64,000 nt of DNA from SZUA-36 sp963774415 (GCA_963774415.1 CAVZEU010000003.1:62001-126000); one strand, 5' to 3'; positions 44,180-53,310 are shown, counted from the first letter of the stretch. Numbers and translations: made by a program. Notes: a model not told the origin generated them from the letters alone.

Positions 44180-44290
44180 TTAGTCGTAGCGAAGTGCTTC
44201 GATCGGGTCCAGTTGGGCCGCCTTTGCGGCAGGGACTATGCCAAAGATCACGACGACGCTGACGAGGCCGATCATCCGGGTTCGCGCCAC
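44180..44290 (-). pseudogene. Remnant of a MacB/FtsX-type ABC permease C-terminus
   Basis: Within the 486-bp gap between the small secreted protein and the TlpA-like gene, the minus strand encodes IGLVSVVVIFGIVPAAKAA followed by QLDPIEALRYD and TAA at 44180-44182. That is the highly conserved last helix and tail of MacB-type permeases (G..PA.KAA.LDPIEALRYE). Upstream of about 44290 the frame no longer resembles the family, and no ATPase or permease body is present, so this is a decayed or deletion-truncated gene end. I see nothing else in the gap. Confidence 0.75.
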
Positions 44291-44386
44291 CGATGGTGAT
44301 TGACTTGGATTATCGCGGCCAGCATCCGTCAAATCGGCGCGCAGGAACAATGCCAGAAGTTTAGCTGTCCGAAGTCACTGAGCCCT

Positions 44387-44935
44387 ATGCACAAGAAAAA
44401 GATATTGCTGTCGCCCCTCCTGCTGCTCCTCGCAGCCGCGGCTTTCGCGCAGACGCCAGCGCCGGCCTTCGAACTGAAGGACGCCGGCGGCACGGAGGTT
44501 TCCCTGCCCAGCCACCAGGCGGGTGTCGACATTTACCTGTTCTGGGCAACCTGGTGCCCTTACTGCAAGGCCCTGATGCCGTACCTGCAAGCCATCAAGC
44601 AGGACTACGGCGACTCGGTTAGGGTTTATGCCCTCGACATCAGGGACGACGATGGGAATCCCAGGGCGTTCATGGCCAGGCAAGGTTACGACTTCACGCT
44701 GCTGCCCAAGGCCGACCCGGTCATGCCGCTTTACGGGGTGCGCACAACGCCCGGGCTGTTCCTGGTGGATGCCCGCGGCGACATACGCTTCAACCTGTAC
44801 AAGCACATGACCCCGGCCAACGGCGCGGCAGCGGCGACAAACAGCCGGCAGAAGGCGGCGCGGCTGGCGCCCTTCTGGGCAAAGCAGATCCGACAGGCGA
44901 TCGAGGCGATACTGGCCGGGTCCGGCACACCCTGA
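44387..44935 (+). CDS. TlpA-like exported thioredoxin-fold protein
   Basis: A 182-residue protein with a signal peptide (ILLSPLLLLLAAAAFAQ). The redox motif is FWATWCPYCKALMPYL (CPYC), and the cis-proline is in VRTTPGLFLVD. The pattern fits a TlpA/ResA-like periplasmic disulfide oxidoreductase, perhaps for cytochrome c maturation or cysteine repair. The C-terminal 30 residues (SRQKAARLAPFWAKQIRQAI) are an added helix. It is convergent with the SDR gene. Confidence 0.87.
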   Translation: MHKKKILLSPLLLLLAAAAFAQTPAPAFELKDAGGTEVSLPSHQAGVDIYLFWATWCPYCKALMPYLQAIKQDYGDSVRVYALDIRDDDGNPRAFMARQGYDFTLLPKADPVMPLYGVRTTPGLFLVDARGDIRFNLYKHMTPANGAAAATNSRQKAARLAPFWAKQIRQAIEAILAGSGTP

Positions 44936-44972
44936 ATCCCGCGCGGCCGTCCCCCCTTGCGTTTCGCGGCAG

Positions 44973-45728
44973 TTACCAGATACCGCCCAGCGCGACCTTG
45001 ACGGATTCGCCGCTGACGCCGCTGGATTCCTCCGCGGCGAAAAAGGCGATGACCTCGGCGACTTCGCGCGGCGTGGCGACGCGGCCGGGCGGGTACAGGG
45101 CGGCGCGCTCTTCCCACACGGCCTCGGGGCTGATGCCCCGCCTGTCGGCCTCGGCGGCGGCAGACCGCTCCGCCATCTCGGTACGCACCCAGCCGGGCAG
45201 GACGGCGTTGGCCGTGATGCCGTAGGCGCCGCCGTCCTGGGCGGCCGAGCGCATCAGGCCGAGCAGGCCGGCCTTGGAACTGTTGTAGGCGCTGCCGGCG
45301 TGCTCGGCGTGCGCCCCGGCCGTGGAACTGGTGAACACCAGCCGCCCGTAGCGCCGCTCGCACATGATTTTCAGCACCAGGCGCGAGAGGTAAAACGGGC
45401 CGTCCAGGTTGGTCCGCAGTGTTTCCTCCCAGAGCGCCGGGTCCTGCTCCCACAAGACGCGCTCATGCGCCGAGCCGATGCCGTGGTTGCACACCAGGAT
45501 GTCGACCGGCCCCAGCCTCCGGCTGGTCGCTTCCACGGCCCGGGTACAACCCTCGTTGGTTGCAAGATTCGCCACGATATAATCGAGGCCGGTCGCCTTC
45601 AACTGTTCTTCGCTGCGGGCCGCGCACATGACCCGGGCGCCCCTGGACGCCAGCAGCTGTGCCGTTTCAAGACCGATGCCGCGGCCCGCGCCCGTGACCA
45701 GCGCGACGCGTCCGTCAACTCCCGCCAT
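44973..45728 (-). CDS. SDR family NAD(P)-dependent oxidoreductase
   Basis: A 251-residue classical short-chain dehydrogenase. The cofactor motif TGAGRGIG is at residues 12-19, NHGIG replaces NNAG, the catalytic Ser is in VFTSSTAG, and the YxxxK pair is in SAYNSSKAGLLGL. Serine/arginine around CAARSEEQLKA suggest NADP. The closing VSGESVKVALGGIW is typical. The substrate is unknown. It lies downstream of the serine hydrolase gene on the same strand with a 38-bp gap, so it may share its transcript. Confidence 0.92.
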   Translation of the reverse strand: MAGVDGRVALVTGAGRGIGLETAQLLASRGARVMCAARSEEQLKATGLDYIVANLATNEGCTRAVEATSRRLGPVDILVCNHGIGSAHERVLWEQDPALWEETLRTNLDGPFYLSRLVLKIMCERRYGRLVFTSSTAGAHAEHAGSAYNSSKAGLLGLMRSAAQDGGAYGITANAVLPGWVRTEMAERSAAAEADRRGISPEAVWEERAALYPPGRVATPREVAEVIAFFAAEESSGVSGESVKVALGGIW

Positions 45729-45766
45729 GTCGTTCTCCTTTCACTTTTGCAGGCAATGATACCAAC

Positions 45767-46957
45767 TCAGTCATCCAACGCCTGGACCACGGCGGCAAAA
45801 AACGCTTTTTGCAGCATCCAGTCGGAGCGTTTGCTGGCGACCGCGCGGGCGCTGTGCTGGGCAATCACGACCCGTGCCTTCGGGTTGACGTAAATGGCCT
45901 GGCCGAATATGCCGGACGCCTCGAAGGCGCCGTCGCCGGACAGCCACCAGAAATACCCATAACCGGGATTGGCTTTCGAGGGCGTCGTCGCTTCGCGCAT
46001 CCAGTCCGCCGGCAAAACCCGGGTGCCGTCCGGCAGTTGACCCTGGTGCAGTGCGAACAGGCCCAGCCTGCCGTAATCACGCAGCGTGGCGCTGATGCAA
46101 CAACCGCCGGACTCACCCCCGCCGGCCTCCGACAACAGCCAATTGGCGGCTGACTCCATGCCGAACGGTTTCCAGATTTTTTCGCTCAGGTAAGTCGACA
46201 GGTTATTGCCGATCGCGGCGCGCAACAGCGTACCGACGAGATTGGTTTCGGCGGTATTGTAGTTGAACACGTCACCCGGTTGCGCCTGGCGCGGCTTGTT
46301 GCGCAGGTATTGGTAAAGGCCGAGCGTGGTCCAGTCGGCGCTGTTTACGTCGGATGCGGGGTCGGCGTAATCTTCGTTCCACGCGACACCGGAGGACATC
46401 TGCAGCGCGTTGCGCAGGCTGACACGGTCATAGGCCGAATGCCGCAATCGCGGCAGATAGTCGCTGATATTTTCATCCACGCTTTCGATATAGCCGTCCT
46501 GGATGGCTGCCCCGATGAGCATCGATGTCACCGACTTGGCCACGGAAAACGAGACCCACAGGCTGTGCTCGCCGTTACCCAGCCCGTAGCGCTCGTAAAC
46601 GATGCGGCCATCCCTGATCACCAGCAGACCGGCGACGTTCTGCTCGACAAAGTAATCATCGGCCGTCACGGTCCTGCCATCGAATTGCACGGCGACATCA
46701 TCCAGGCCACGCAACTCGAGCGGCAGCGGATAGGGGTTGCCGCCAGCCGCTATCACCCGGGTCGGGAAGACCCGTGCGATATTGCGGTAGCCGGCGACCT
46801 GCTGCTCGGGGGTCCAGAATAGAAACTTGCCCGGCGGGCCCAGGTGCGCCGCATCCTCGCACGGGTCCAGCCACGGCGCTTTTGCCAATGCCGGGGCGAC
46901 CCAGAATAACGCCAACACCAGGCTGGCCATTGTTATGTATCTTTTAAACGTCATCAT
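45767..46957 (-). CDS. Exported serine hydrolase (class C beta-lactamase/esterase family)
   Basis: A 396-residue protein with a signal peptide (ASLVLALFWVAPALA). The nucleophile motif SxxK is in SFSVAKSVTSML, and YNTAETN provides the Tyr-x-Asn motif. Residues SVDENISDYLPRL and GRLGLFALHQGQL are typical of the family of D,D-peptidase-like esterases. It is probably a periplasmic esterase or peptidase; a true beta-lactamase is unlikely without more evidence. Its start overlaps the stop of the MFS gene as ATGA. Confidence 0.87.
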   Translation of the reverse strand: MMTFKRYITMASLVLALFWVAPALAKAPWLDPCEDAAHLGPPGKFLFWTPEQQVAGYRNIARVFPTRVIAAGGNPYPLPLELRGLDDVAVQFDGRTVTADDYFVEQNVAGLLVIRDGRIVYERYGLGNGEHSLWVSFSVAKSVTSMLIGAAIQDGYIESVDENISDYLPRLRHSAYDRVSLRNALQMSSGVAWNEDYADPASDVNSADWTTLGLYQYLRNKPRQAQPGDVFNYNTAETNLVGTLLRAAIGNNLSTYLSEKIWKPFGMESAANWLLSEAGGGESGGCCISATLRDYGRLGLFALHQGQLPDGTRVLPADWMREATTPSKANPGYGYFWWLSGDGAFEASGIFGQAIYVNPKARVVIAQHSARAVASKRSDWMLQKAFFAAVVQALDD

Positions 46958-48162
46958 TCACCCGTTCCCTCCCGGTGGAGTCTCAACCTGCGCCAAAGGG
47001 CGACCGCCAGCAGCAGGAACAATGCCTGGCCCAGGGCAAAACTCAAGCGCCGCGCCTGCAAAAACGGCACCACCAGGCTGGCGACCGCTGCATTGCTCAT
47101 CATCTGGATAAACCCCTGCATCGAGGCGGCCGTGCCGCGATTGTACGGCATGCAATCCAGCGCCAGCACGGTAACGGCCGGCATCACCAGCGCCAGGCCG
47201 AGGACGTAAATCACCAGCGGGCCGATGACGGTGACGATGCCGGGCGCCGTGAAACCTGCCAGCAGCAGGTTCAAAAGCGTCGCGGCCGACATGATCACGA
47301 GACCGGTATTGATGGTTTTGGACTTTACCCAGCGGTGCGCCAGACGACCTGAAATCGTGGCGCCCACTGCCAGCCCGCTGACGATGGGGATGAACAGCCA
47401 GCCGAAGTCTTTGCTGCCCATGCCCAGCAAATCGAATATCACCGCGGGCGCACCGGCGATGTAGATGAACAGCGCCGCGAAGGACATCGACAGGTTGATC
47501 ACCAGTGCCGGAAAAGCCCTGTGCGTCAGCGTTTTGACGTACACGCGCCAAACCGCGGCGGGCTGTATCGACTGCCGGTTGGCGCCGCTCAGCGTTTCGC
47601 CGACGAACAGCGACACCAGGAACATCAGGCAGCCATAAGCGCTCAGGAACCAGAAAACGCTGCGCCATCCATAATGATCGTGCAACCAGCCGCCCAGGAC
47701 CGGCGCAATCGCCGGCGCCAGGGCAAAAAGCAGCATTACCTGGGACATTTCCCGGTGCGCCGCCTCGGCGTCGTGCGCATCCCGTATCATTGCCCGGCTG
47801 GCGATAAACCCGCCGCTCGCGGCCAGGCCTTGCAAAACGCGCAGGAAGAGGAAGGACTGGGCATTGGCGGCCAACGCACAGCCGACCGAACCCAGCGTGT
47901 ACAGCGCCATGCTCAGCAATATGACGCGCCGGCGCCCGATGCGGTCGGACAGCGGCCCCCAGAGCAGCGTTGAACAAGCGAACGCCAGCAGGTACACCCC
48001 GAGGCTCTGTGACAGCAATGCCCGGCTGATCCCGAATTCCGTCTCGATATCCGGAAACGAGGGCAGGTAAGCATCGATCGTGAACGGCCCGATCATGGAC
48101 AGCAGCGCGGCGAAGACCGTCAGGTGCTGCGTGCGCCCAACGCTGTTGCCCGGGATCGCCAT
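46954..48162 (-). CDS. Bcr/CflA family MFS drug-resistance transporter
   Basis: A 402-residue inner-membrane protein with 12 helices. The A-loop motif LLWGPLSDRIGRRRVIL, and the fifth-helix region ALAPAIAPVLGGWL (motif C of drug:proton antiporters), mark it as an exporter of the Bcr/CflA subfamily. The early FTIDAYLPSFPDIETEF is typical. It is translationally coupled to the serine hydrolase downstream, an arrangement that suggests export and cleavage of one class of compound. That link is inference. Confidence 0.9.
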   Translation of the reverse strand: MAIPGNSVGRTQHLTVFAALLSMIGPFTIDAYLPSFPDIETEFGISRALLSQSLGVYLLAFACSTLLWGPLSDRIGRRRVILLSMALYTLGSVGCALAANAQSFLFLRVLQGLAASGGFIASRAMIRDAHDAEAAHREMSQVMLLFALAPAIAPVLGGWLHDHYGWRSVFWFLSAYGCLMFLVSLFVGETLSGANRQSIQPAAVWRVYVKTLTHRAFPALVINLSMSFAALFIYIAGAPAVIFDLLGMGSKDFGWLFIPIVSGLAVGATISGRLAHRWVKSKTINTGLVIMSAATLLNLLLAGFTAPGIVTVIGPLVIYVLGLALVMPAVTVLALDCMPYNRGTAASMQGFIQMMSNAAVASLVVPFLQARRLSFALGQALFLLLAVALWRRLRLHREGTGE

Positions 48163-48181
48163 GGCCGGTCCGGGACGGGGC

Positions 48182-48826
48182 CTAAAGCTCCTCGAGGCTG
48201 GCGATGATGGCGGCCGGCTCCATGCGCCGCGTGTAGTCCGCGTGCACGAAACCCGCTGTCACGATGCCGTCCGGGCGGACCACGTAGGTGGCGGGCAGAG
48301 GCAGTTCAAAACGCGCGTTGCCGTCGAAGGACGACAGGTCGAGACCGAAGCTGGCGTAGATGGGCCGCAGTTCTTCTGCCAGCGTGAACACCAGCCGGTA
48401 TCGTTCAGCGACCCTGTTGTCCAGGTCGCAGAGCAGGTCAAACCCGAATGGGTTTTCCGCCGCGAATGCAGCGCTCTTTTCCAGCAGGTTGGGAGAAATG
48501 GACACCAGGCTGGCGCCGAGACGCTGCATCGCAGGCAGCGCGTCGTTCAGGGCCTTCAGCTCGAGGTTGCAATAAGGGCACCAGGCGCCGCGGTAAAAAT
48601 TGATCACCACGGGCCCCTGTTCGAGCAGTGTCGCCAGGGCGATGTCTTCGCCGCGTGTGTTGGGCAGCACGAATTGCGGGGCCCGCTCGCCGGGCTGCAG
48701 CGCCCGGTCCGCGATCCCGCTGTCGATCAAATCCTGCGTCGCCCGCGCCATCGTTCGCAAAACGTCGGGCGGGATGTCCGCCGCGCTTTGTGCCTGCAGT
48801 TCCTCGATCATCTGCTTCAGCGACAT
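48182..48826 (-). CDS. Peroxiredoxin-like (AhpC/TSA) protein
   Basis: A 214-residue thioredoxin-fold protein starting at MSLKQMIEELQ, with GGAGG upstream. The active site is NFYRGAWCPYCNLELKALN, a CPYC motif where most 2-Cys peroxiredoxins have TxxCP. Such proteins form the redoxin/peroxiredoxin-like family 2. A helical N-terminal 50 residues precede the fold. A role in peroxide reduction or thiol exchange is likely. It lies between NnrS and the MFS gene on the same strand. Confidence 0.87.
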   Translation of the reverse strand: MSLKQMIEELQAQSAADIPPDVLRTMARATQDLIDSGIADRALQPGERAPQFVLPNTRGEDIALATLLEQGPVVINFYRGAWCPYCNLELKALNDALPAMQRLGASLVSISPNLLEKSAAFAAENPFGFDLLCDLDNRVAERYRLVFTLAEELRPIYASFGLDLSSFDGNARFELPLPATYVVRPDGIVTAGFVHADYTRRMEPAAIIASLEEL

Positions 48827-48902
48827 CAAAAACTCCTCCAGCTCGACACTCGGTTTATCGATCGCCCGGTGTAACGGGATGGCGCCGCGACGATGCAAGC
48901 CT

Positions 48903-50063
48903 TCACGCCTGGATCTTCGGCCGCGTCAATATCGGCCAATAAATCCAGGTGAAGATGAAGAACGCCAGCGCCCAACCCGCAGCGGCCGCGTCGATGGTCC
49001 AAAGACTGCCGGGTGACAGCAACGGACCCAGCACGCGCACGAGCGCCGCCAGTGACAACAGCCAGTAAGCCGCAACGGTGCCGGTTGCCGCCCGCAGCGG
49101 CCTGCCGGTGTGCCCCAGCGCAACGCGCGTCATGACGGCCAGGACCATGCTGCCGATGGCCCCCATGGTCAGGGCATGCAAAGCCGCACCGGTGAACGGC
49201 AGCCAACCCATCGCCACCGCCCCCGCCAGCGCATAACCGGTCGGCAGCCACGCGTAGGCCACGTGCAGCACGAACAGCAACGGATTGGAAATCGTCGACA
49301 GACCGCGCCAGCGGCTCAGCCTGACCAGGTGCAGCAGCGCGGTGGCGAAAAACATCAAGGCGCTGACCCGGCTCAGCGGGAAGAAACTCCCGGCAAAACC
49401 GGTCAACACGACCATGGCCAGCAGCGCCTGATCAACACGCGGGTTTCCGGCGGGCATCCGCTCGCGTCCCTCCATCCGCAGCCAGTTGGCGGTGAAGCTC
49501 GGGACGATCCGCCCGGCGATAAGGGTTACCAGCAACAACACCGCGTGCACCAGCAGCAACACCGCCGTTCTCTCGGCGTTCGCGAGCAGGCCGCCGGCGC
49601 CCAGGTGGTAAATACCGTTGAAAACGCACATGGACCCAACGACCGCGATCAGTATGAAATTCCGCCGGCTGCGGCCGCGGATGATTTCCCGGCCGAGCAG
49701 CAGCAACAAGAGCAGCGGGAAAACCATATCCAGTACCGTCACCAGGGGCGCAGGCAGGCGTCCGTCCAACAGCATGGCCACGCGACCCGCCAGCCAGCCC
49801 AGCAGCAGCCAGCCCAGCTTTGCCCCGCCGATGGCCGGGCGTCCGGTCCAGGTCGCCACCGCCGTCAGGCTGAAGCCCGCCACGGCCGCCATTGCAAACC
49901 CGACCAGCATTTCATGCGCGTGCCAGTTCGGCGTAATCCACGGCGGCCCCTTGCCGTGCAGCGTGACGACCCAGAGCGGCACGATCAGGACGGCGAATAT
50001 TCCGTTCGCTAAAAAGAAAGGCCGGAATGCGTAGCTGAGAAATGCCGGAGGTTCTTTTGTCAT
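48903..50063 (-). CDS. NnrS family membrane protein
   Basis: A 386-residue integral membrane protein with about 12 helices. Family features include YAFRPFFLANGIFAVL at the N-terminus, WHAHEMLVGFAMAAVAGF (conserved histidines that probably bind heme), and HALTMGAIGSMVLAVMTRVALGHTGRPL. NnrS is a heme- and copper-containing protein that helps cells withstand nitric oxide stress. No nitric-oxide reductase or Nnr regulator is adjacent. It is divergent from the DUF1579-like gene. Confidence 0.92.
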   Translation of the reverse strand: MTKEPPAFLSYAFRPFFLANGIFAVLIVPLWVVTLHGKGPPWITPNWHAHEMLVGFAMAAVAGFSLTAVATWTGRPAIGGAKLGWLLLGWLAGRVAMLLDGRLPAPLVTVLDMVFPLLLLLLLGREIIRGRSRRNFILIAVVGSMCVFNGIYHLGAGGLLANAERTAVLLLVHAVLLLVTLIAGRIVPSFTANWLRMEGRERMPAGNPRVDQALLAMVVLTGFAGSFFPLSRVSALMFFATALLHLVRLSRWRGLSTISNPLLFVLHVAYAWLPTGYALAGAVAMGWLPFTGAALHALTMGAIGSMVLAVMTRVALGHTGRPLRAATGTVAAYWLLSLAALVRVLGPLLSPGSLWTIDAAAAGWALAFFIFTWIYWPILTRPKIQA

Positions 50064-50246
50064 GGCAGCAAAGATTAGCGTTGTCGGCCCGGCGACACAA
50101 CATCAACCGCTTTCGCGACGGCTTCGGCGCCGTGCCCGGCCCCGCAACGCAGCGGCGCGCGCCTGCTTCGGCCCGCCGCAGACGCCTGTACGCGGGCGTT
50201 TGGGTACCCTATAAACGGTGCTGCACCACGATGAGAAGGAAATCCG

Positions 50247-50801
50247 TTGCAAGCAACCTCAACCTTCATGGCCCTGCTGGCCTTCGCTGTGGCGTCCGCG
50301 CAGGCGCCGCTGGCCGCGGACGACACCGCATCCGCCGAAACGCCGCAAAAGCCCCTCTGTGAAAAGCAGCCGGCTTTCGCCGACTTTGATTTCTGGGTCG
50401 GGCAATGGCAGGTGTACAGCAACGACGCAAAGCGCCGGTTCGAGGGCAGCAACCGCGTCACCAAGCATCACCAGGGCTGCCTGATCATGGAAAACTGGAC
50501 CAGTGCCAGGGGCAACACCGGCAGCAGCATGAACTATTACGACCCCGTCACCGGCCAATGGCGCCAGCTATGGGTCGCTTCGGCGTACTCCATCGACTAC
50601 AGCGGCGGGCTGGACCGGCACGGCTCGATGCGCCTCGTTGGCGAAATTCATTATTACGACTCGGGCAAACGCTTCCCGTTCAGGGGCACCTGGACACCGA
50701 ATGCCGATGGCAGCGTCAGGCAGTTCTTCGAGCAGTACGACCCGGAAAAGGGCGCTTGGAACACCTGGTTCGACGGGCTCTACGTTCACTCCGGCAAATA
50801 G
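50247..50801 (+). CDS. Exported DUF1579-like protein
   Basis: A 184-residue protein. TTG 50247 is taken as the start because AAGGA lies six bases before it; an in-frame ATG at 50268 is the alternative. A signal peptide ends near QAPLAADD. The rest fits a small lipocalin-like barrel: FADFDFWVGQWQVYS, GCLIMENWTSARGNTGSSMNYYD, WRQLWVASAYSIDYSGGL and FRGTWTPNADGSVRQFFEQ. Such proteins are common and uncharacterised. Its 3' end overlaps the convergent YgjP-like gene by 16 bases. Confidence 0.77.
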   Translation: MQATSTFMALLAFAVASAQAPLAADDTASAETPQKPLCEKQPAFADFDFWVGQWQVYSNDAKRRFEGSNRVTKHHQGCLIMENWTSARGNTGSSMNYYDPVTGQWRQLWVASAYSIDYSGGLDRHGSMRLVGEIHYYDSGKRFPFRGTWTPNADGSVRQFFEQYDPEKGAWNTWFDGLYVHSGK

Positions 50802-51487
50802 GCGGCCGCCCGCTGCCGCAAGCTGGCGCGATCGTTTCGCCAGTTCGGGTTGAGTTCCTGCAGGAGGCGGTAAAAAGCCGGCCCGTGGTGCATCTCGACC
50901 AGGTGACAGAGTTCGTGGGCGATGACCGAATCGATCAGTATGAGCGGCGCCTTAACCAGGTGCGTGTTCAGGCGGATCAAGCCCGCGGACGAACAATTCC
51001 CCCAGGTTCTGCGCATTCTCCTGACCTCGAGGCGGATGGCGCGGCCGCGGGCCCAGTCTGCGGTCTCGCTCAGGGCTTCCAGTCGCCGGGCGAAGACGGC
51101 TTTGGCCTGCTCGCGGTACCAGCGGCGCAGGCAATTCCTCACACTCAGCGGATTCTCGTCGTAGACCTGGACCCGCAATTCACCGGCCCCGGCTTCAACC
51201 ATTGACGCCCGGCGCGGCGCCCGGGTGAGCGCCAGGCGAAGATGCTCACCGAGGAAATAGTGCCGCTCCCCACTGACATAGGCCAACGGCGGTGGGCGAC
51301 ACTGCGCGCCGCGGCCGAGAAAGCGCCAGACCTGCGCCGAATTGCGCTGCAACAACGTATGGATTTCCCGGTCGGACCAGTGCCGGGGCGCACGGACCTC
51401 GAGCGTACCCGCCGCATCGCGTTGCAGGTGAATGCGTTTCTTCAGTCGCGCGCCGCGCACCACCCGGTAAGACGGTAATCTCGTCAT
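50786..51487 (-). CDS. YgjP/SprT-like zinc metallopeptidase (DUF45)
   Basis: A 233-residue protein starting at MTRLPSYRVVRG. The zinc motif is VIAHELCHLVEMHHGPAFY (HExxH with a downstream His), in the arrangement of YgjP and Wss1-like peptidases. MRRTWGNCSSAGLIRLNTHLV precedes it, as in other DUF45 proteins. It is probably cytoplasmic. In other bacteria the family is linked to DNA-protein crosslink repair or is uncharacterised. It is convergent with, and overlaps, the DUF1579-like gene. Confidence 0.9.
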   Translation of the reverse strand: MTRLPSYRVVRGARLKKRIHLQRDAAGTLEVRAPRHWSDREIHTLLQRNSAQVWRFLGRGAQCRPPPLAYVSGERHYFLGEHLRLALTRAPRRASMVEAGAGELRVQVYDENPLSVRNCLRRWYREQAKAVFARRLEALSETADWARGRAIRLEVRRMRRTWGNCSSAGLIRLNTHLVKAPLILIDSVIAHELCHLVEMHHGPAFYRLLQELNPNWRNDRASLRQRAAAYLPE

Positions 51488-51671
51488 CGGGCCAGGCGCC
51501 GGGCAGCCATGATCAGGGGACTCCCCGCTGGCCGGCGGAATGCAGATTCGAATGAATGACCATGGACGCAGAGTATGATCCCTCCGCGCCACCGTTCACA
51601 ACCCCGGGACCCACGGCGGGCAGGGCCAAAAATAATTTACAATGACCTTTTTGCAATTCAGGACAGCGAAC

Positions 51672-53033
51672 ATGAAGAGAACATTTATCTGCCTGGGCGC
51701 CTGGCTGATAGCCACGGCCGCAACACTGGCCGCTTCAGCGGACCCCGTGCCGCCCGCCGAAGACGTTCGCCTTTACGACATCGGTTCCGCCCCTTCCGCC
51801 GAGCGTATCCACGCGGACGTCGCCTCGCTGGTCGGATTTGGCACCCGGCACAGCCTCTCCGACACGCACTCGGATAGCCGCGGAATCGGCGCTGCCAGGC
51901 GCTGGGTCAAGGCGCAATTCGAAGCCATTTCGAAGGACTGCGGCGGCTGCCTTGAAATCATGACCATCGCCGACACGGTGACCGGCGAGCGCGTGCCGCA
52001 GCCGCACGAGATCGTCAACGTGGTCGCAATCCAGCGGGGGCGACTCGACCCCAACCGGATGGTGATGATGAGTGGTGATATCGACTCGCGCATCAGCGAC
52101 CCGATGAACGCCGTCGACGATGCGCCCGGCGCCAACGACAACGCCTCGGGTATGGCGGGCGTGCTGGAGGCGGCGCGAATTCTCAGCCGCCACAGGTTTG
52201 CGGCCAGTATCGTTTACATGGGCCTTTCCGGTGAAGAGCAGGGGCTGTACGGCGGTCAGATCGTCGCCGCATACGCCGTCAAGCACGGCTGGAACATCGA
52301 GGCCGTGCTCAATAACGACATGATCGGCAACATCGCCGGCATCGACAAGGTCATCGACAACCACAGCGCGCGGATCTTCTCGGAAGGCGTGCGCTGGGTG
52401 GAAACACCCGAGGAAGCGCGCCAACGCTATTTCACCGGTGGCGAAGTCGATTCTGCGTCACGCAACCTGGCCCGTTACATCAAACGGGTTGGGGAACGAT
52501 ACGTGACCAACATGGACCTGATGCTGGTCTACCGGCTGGACCGTTACGGCAGGGGCGGCCACCACAAGCCCTTCAACGCCGTCGGCTATCCGGCCGTCCG
52601 GCTGATGGAAACGAATGAAAATTACGACCGCCAACACCAGGATGTCCGCGTCGAAAACGGTCATCATTACGGTGACACGATCGACTACGTGGACTTCGAC
52701 TTCGCCGCTAAATTGACCGCCGTCGACGCCGTTTCCCTGGCCAGCCTGGCGTGGGCGCCGGCGCCGCCGTCCGGTGTCACGATCGAGGGCATGGTCAAAC
52801 CCAGCACCACGCTGTCCTGGGACATGGGTCAGGATGAGAACCTGGCCGGCTACCGGGTCTACTGGCGCCTGACCACCGAGCCGCAGTGGACACACAGCCG
52901 CTGGGTTGGAAAAGTCGACAGGTACACGCTGCAAGATGTTGTCATCGATAACTATTTTTTCGGGGTCGCCAGCGTGGACCGGGACGGGCATGAAAGCCCG
53001 GTGGTCTTTCCGGGTCCGGCCGGTGCCTTTTAG
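51672..53033 (+). CDS. Exported M28 family aminopeptidase with C-terminal FnIII-like domain
   Basis: A 453-residue protein starting at MKRTFICLGAWLIATAATLAASA, with AGGA eight bases upstream. The M28 core has GANDNASGMAGVLEAARIL (bridging Asp), GLSGEEQGLYGG (catalytic and ligand Glu), NNDMIGN (Asp) and NYDRQHQDVR (His). The usual first ligand HxD appears as GDIDSR, with Asp in place of His; a subfamily with this pattern exists, so activity is likely. Residues 370-453 resemble a fibronectin type III module (TLSWDMGQDENLAGYRVYWR). It probably releases amino acids in the periplasm or outside the cell. Confidence 0.88.
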   Translation: MKRTFICLGAWLIATAATLAASADPVPPAEDVRLYDIGSAPSAERIHADVASLVGFGTRHSLSDTHSDSRGIGAARRWVKAQFEAISKDCGGCLEIMTIADTVTGERVPQPHEIVNVVAIQRGRLDPNRMVMMSGDIDSRISDPMNAVDDAPGANDNASGMAGVLEAARILSRHRFAASIVYMGLSGEEQGLYGGQIVAAYAVKHGWNIEAVLNNDMIGNIAGIDKVIDNHSARIFSEGVRWVETPEEARQRYFTGGEVDSASRNLARYIKRVGERYVTNMDLMLVYRLDRYGRGGHHKPFNAVGYPAVRLMETNENYDRQHQDVRVENGHHYGDTIDYVDFDFAAKLTAVDAVSLASLAWAPAPPSGVTIEGMVKPSTTLSWDMGQDENLAGYRVYWRLTTEPQWTHSRWVGKVDRYTLQDVVIDNYFFGVASVDRDGHESPVVFPGPAGAF

Positions 53034-53070
53034 GCGTTCGATGCAAAGGGCAGGAAACGGCCGCCACTGG

Positions 53071-53099
53071 ATTTTTAGCCAATTTTGCATTATTATAAC
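53071..53099 (+). promoter_or_regulatory. Possible sigma-70 promoter
   Basis: TATAAC at 53094-53099 matches the -10 consensus in five of six bases and lies in the only AT-rich patch of the gap. The -35 region is a T-run without a good match. It would drive the short frame at 53127. The call is weak. Confidence 0.3.
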
Positions 53100-53126
53100 C
53101 TCCCAGTATTGGTCAGGGGTGATTGC

Positions 53127-53219
53127 ATGGCCAAACTGCGGCCGCAGGGGATTTTCTTGGACGCAAAGCAGTCGCAGGTGAGCGTATGGTTTCGCCACCC
53201 GCTGTACACCCGGAATTGA
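53127..53219 (+). CDS. Candidate short peptide gene, 30 residues
   Basis: ATG 53127 is preceded by AGGGG seven bases upstream. The frame encodes a basic 30-residue peptide that begins MAKLRPQGIFLDAKQ and ends FRHPLYTRN. It lies between a possible -10 box and a strong terminator, in the 441-bp gap before the RRE-glycosyltransferase gene. I recognise no family and cannot exclude chance. It is recorded because a PqqD/RRE-like enzyme would need a peptide partner. The bases 53220-53310 show no better frame. Confidence 0.3.
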   Translation: MAKLRPQGIFLDAKQSQVSVWFRHPLYTRN

Positions 53220-53310
53220 TTTGCCGGCGCCGAAAACGGGCTTTCGAGTCTTGTTATTAACGTCGAACACTGAGGTTCCAATCAAGGGCTTAGTACAGGG
53301 TTGATGAGGG

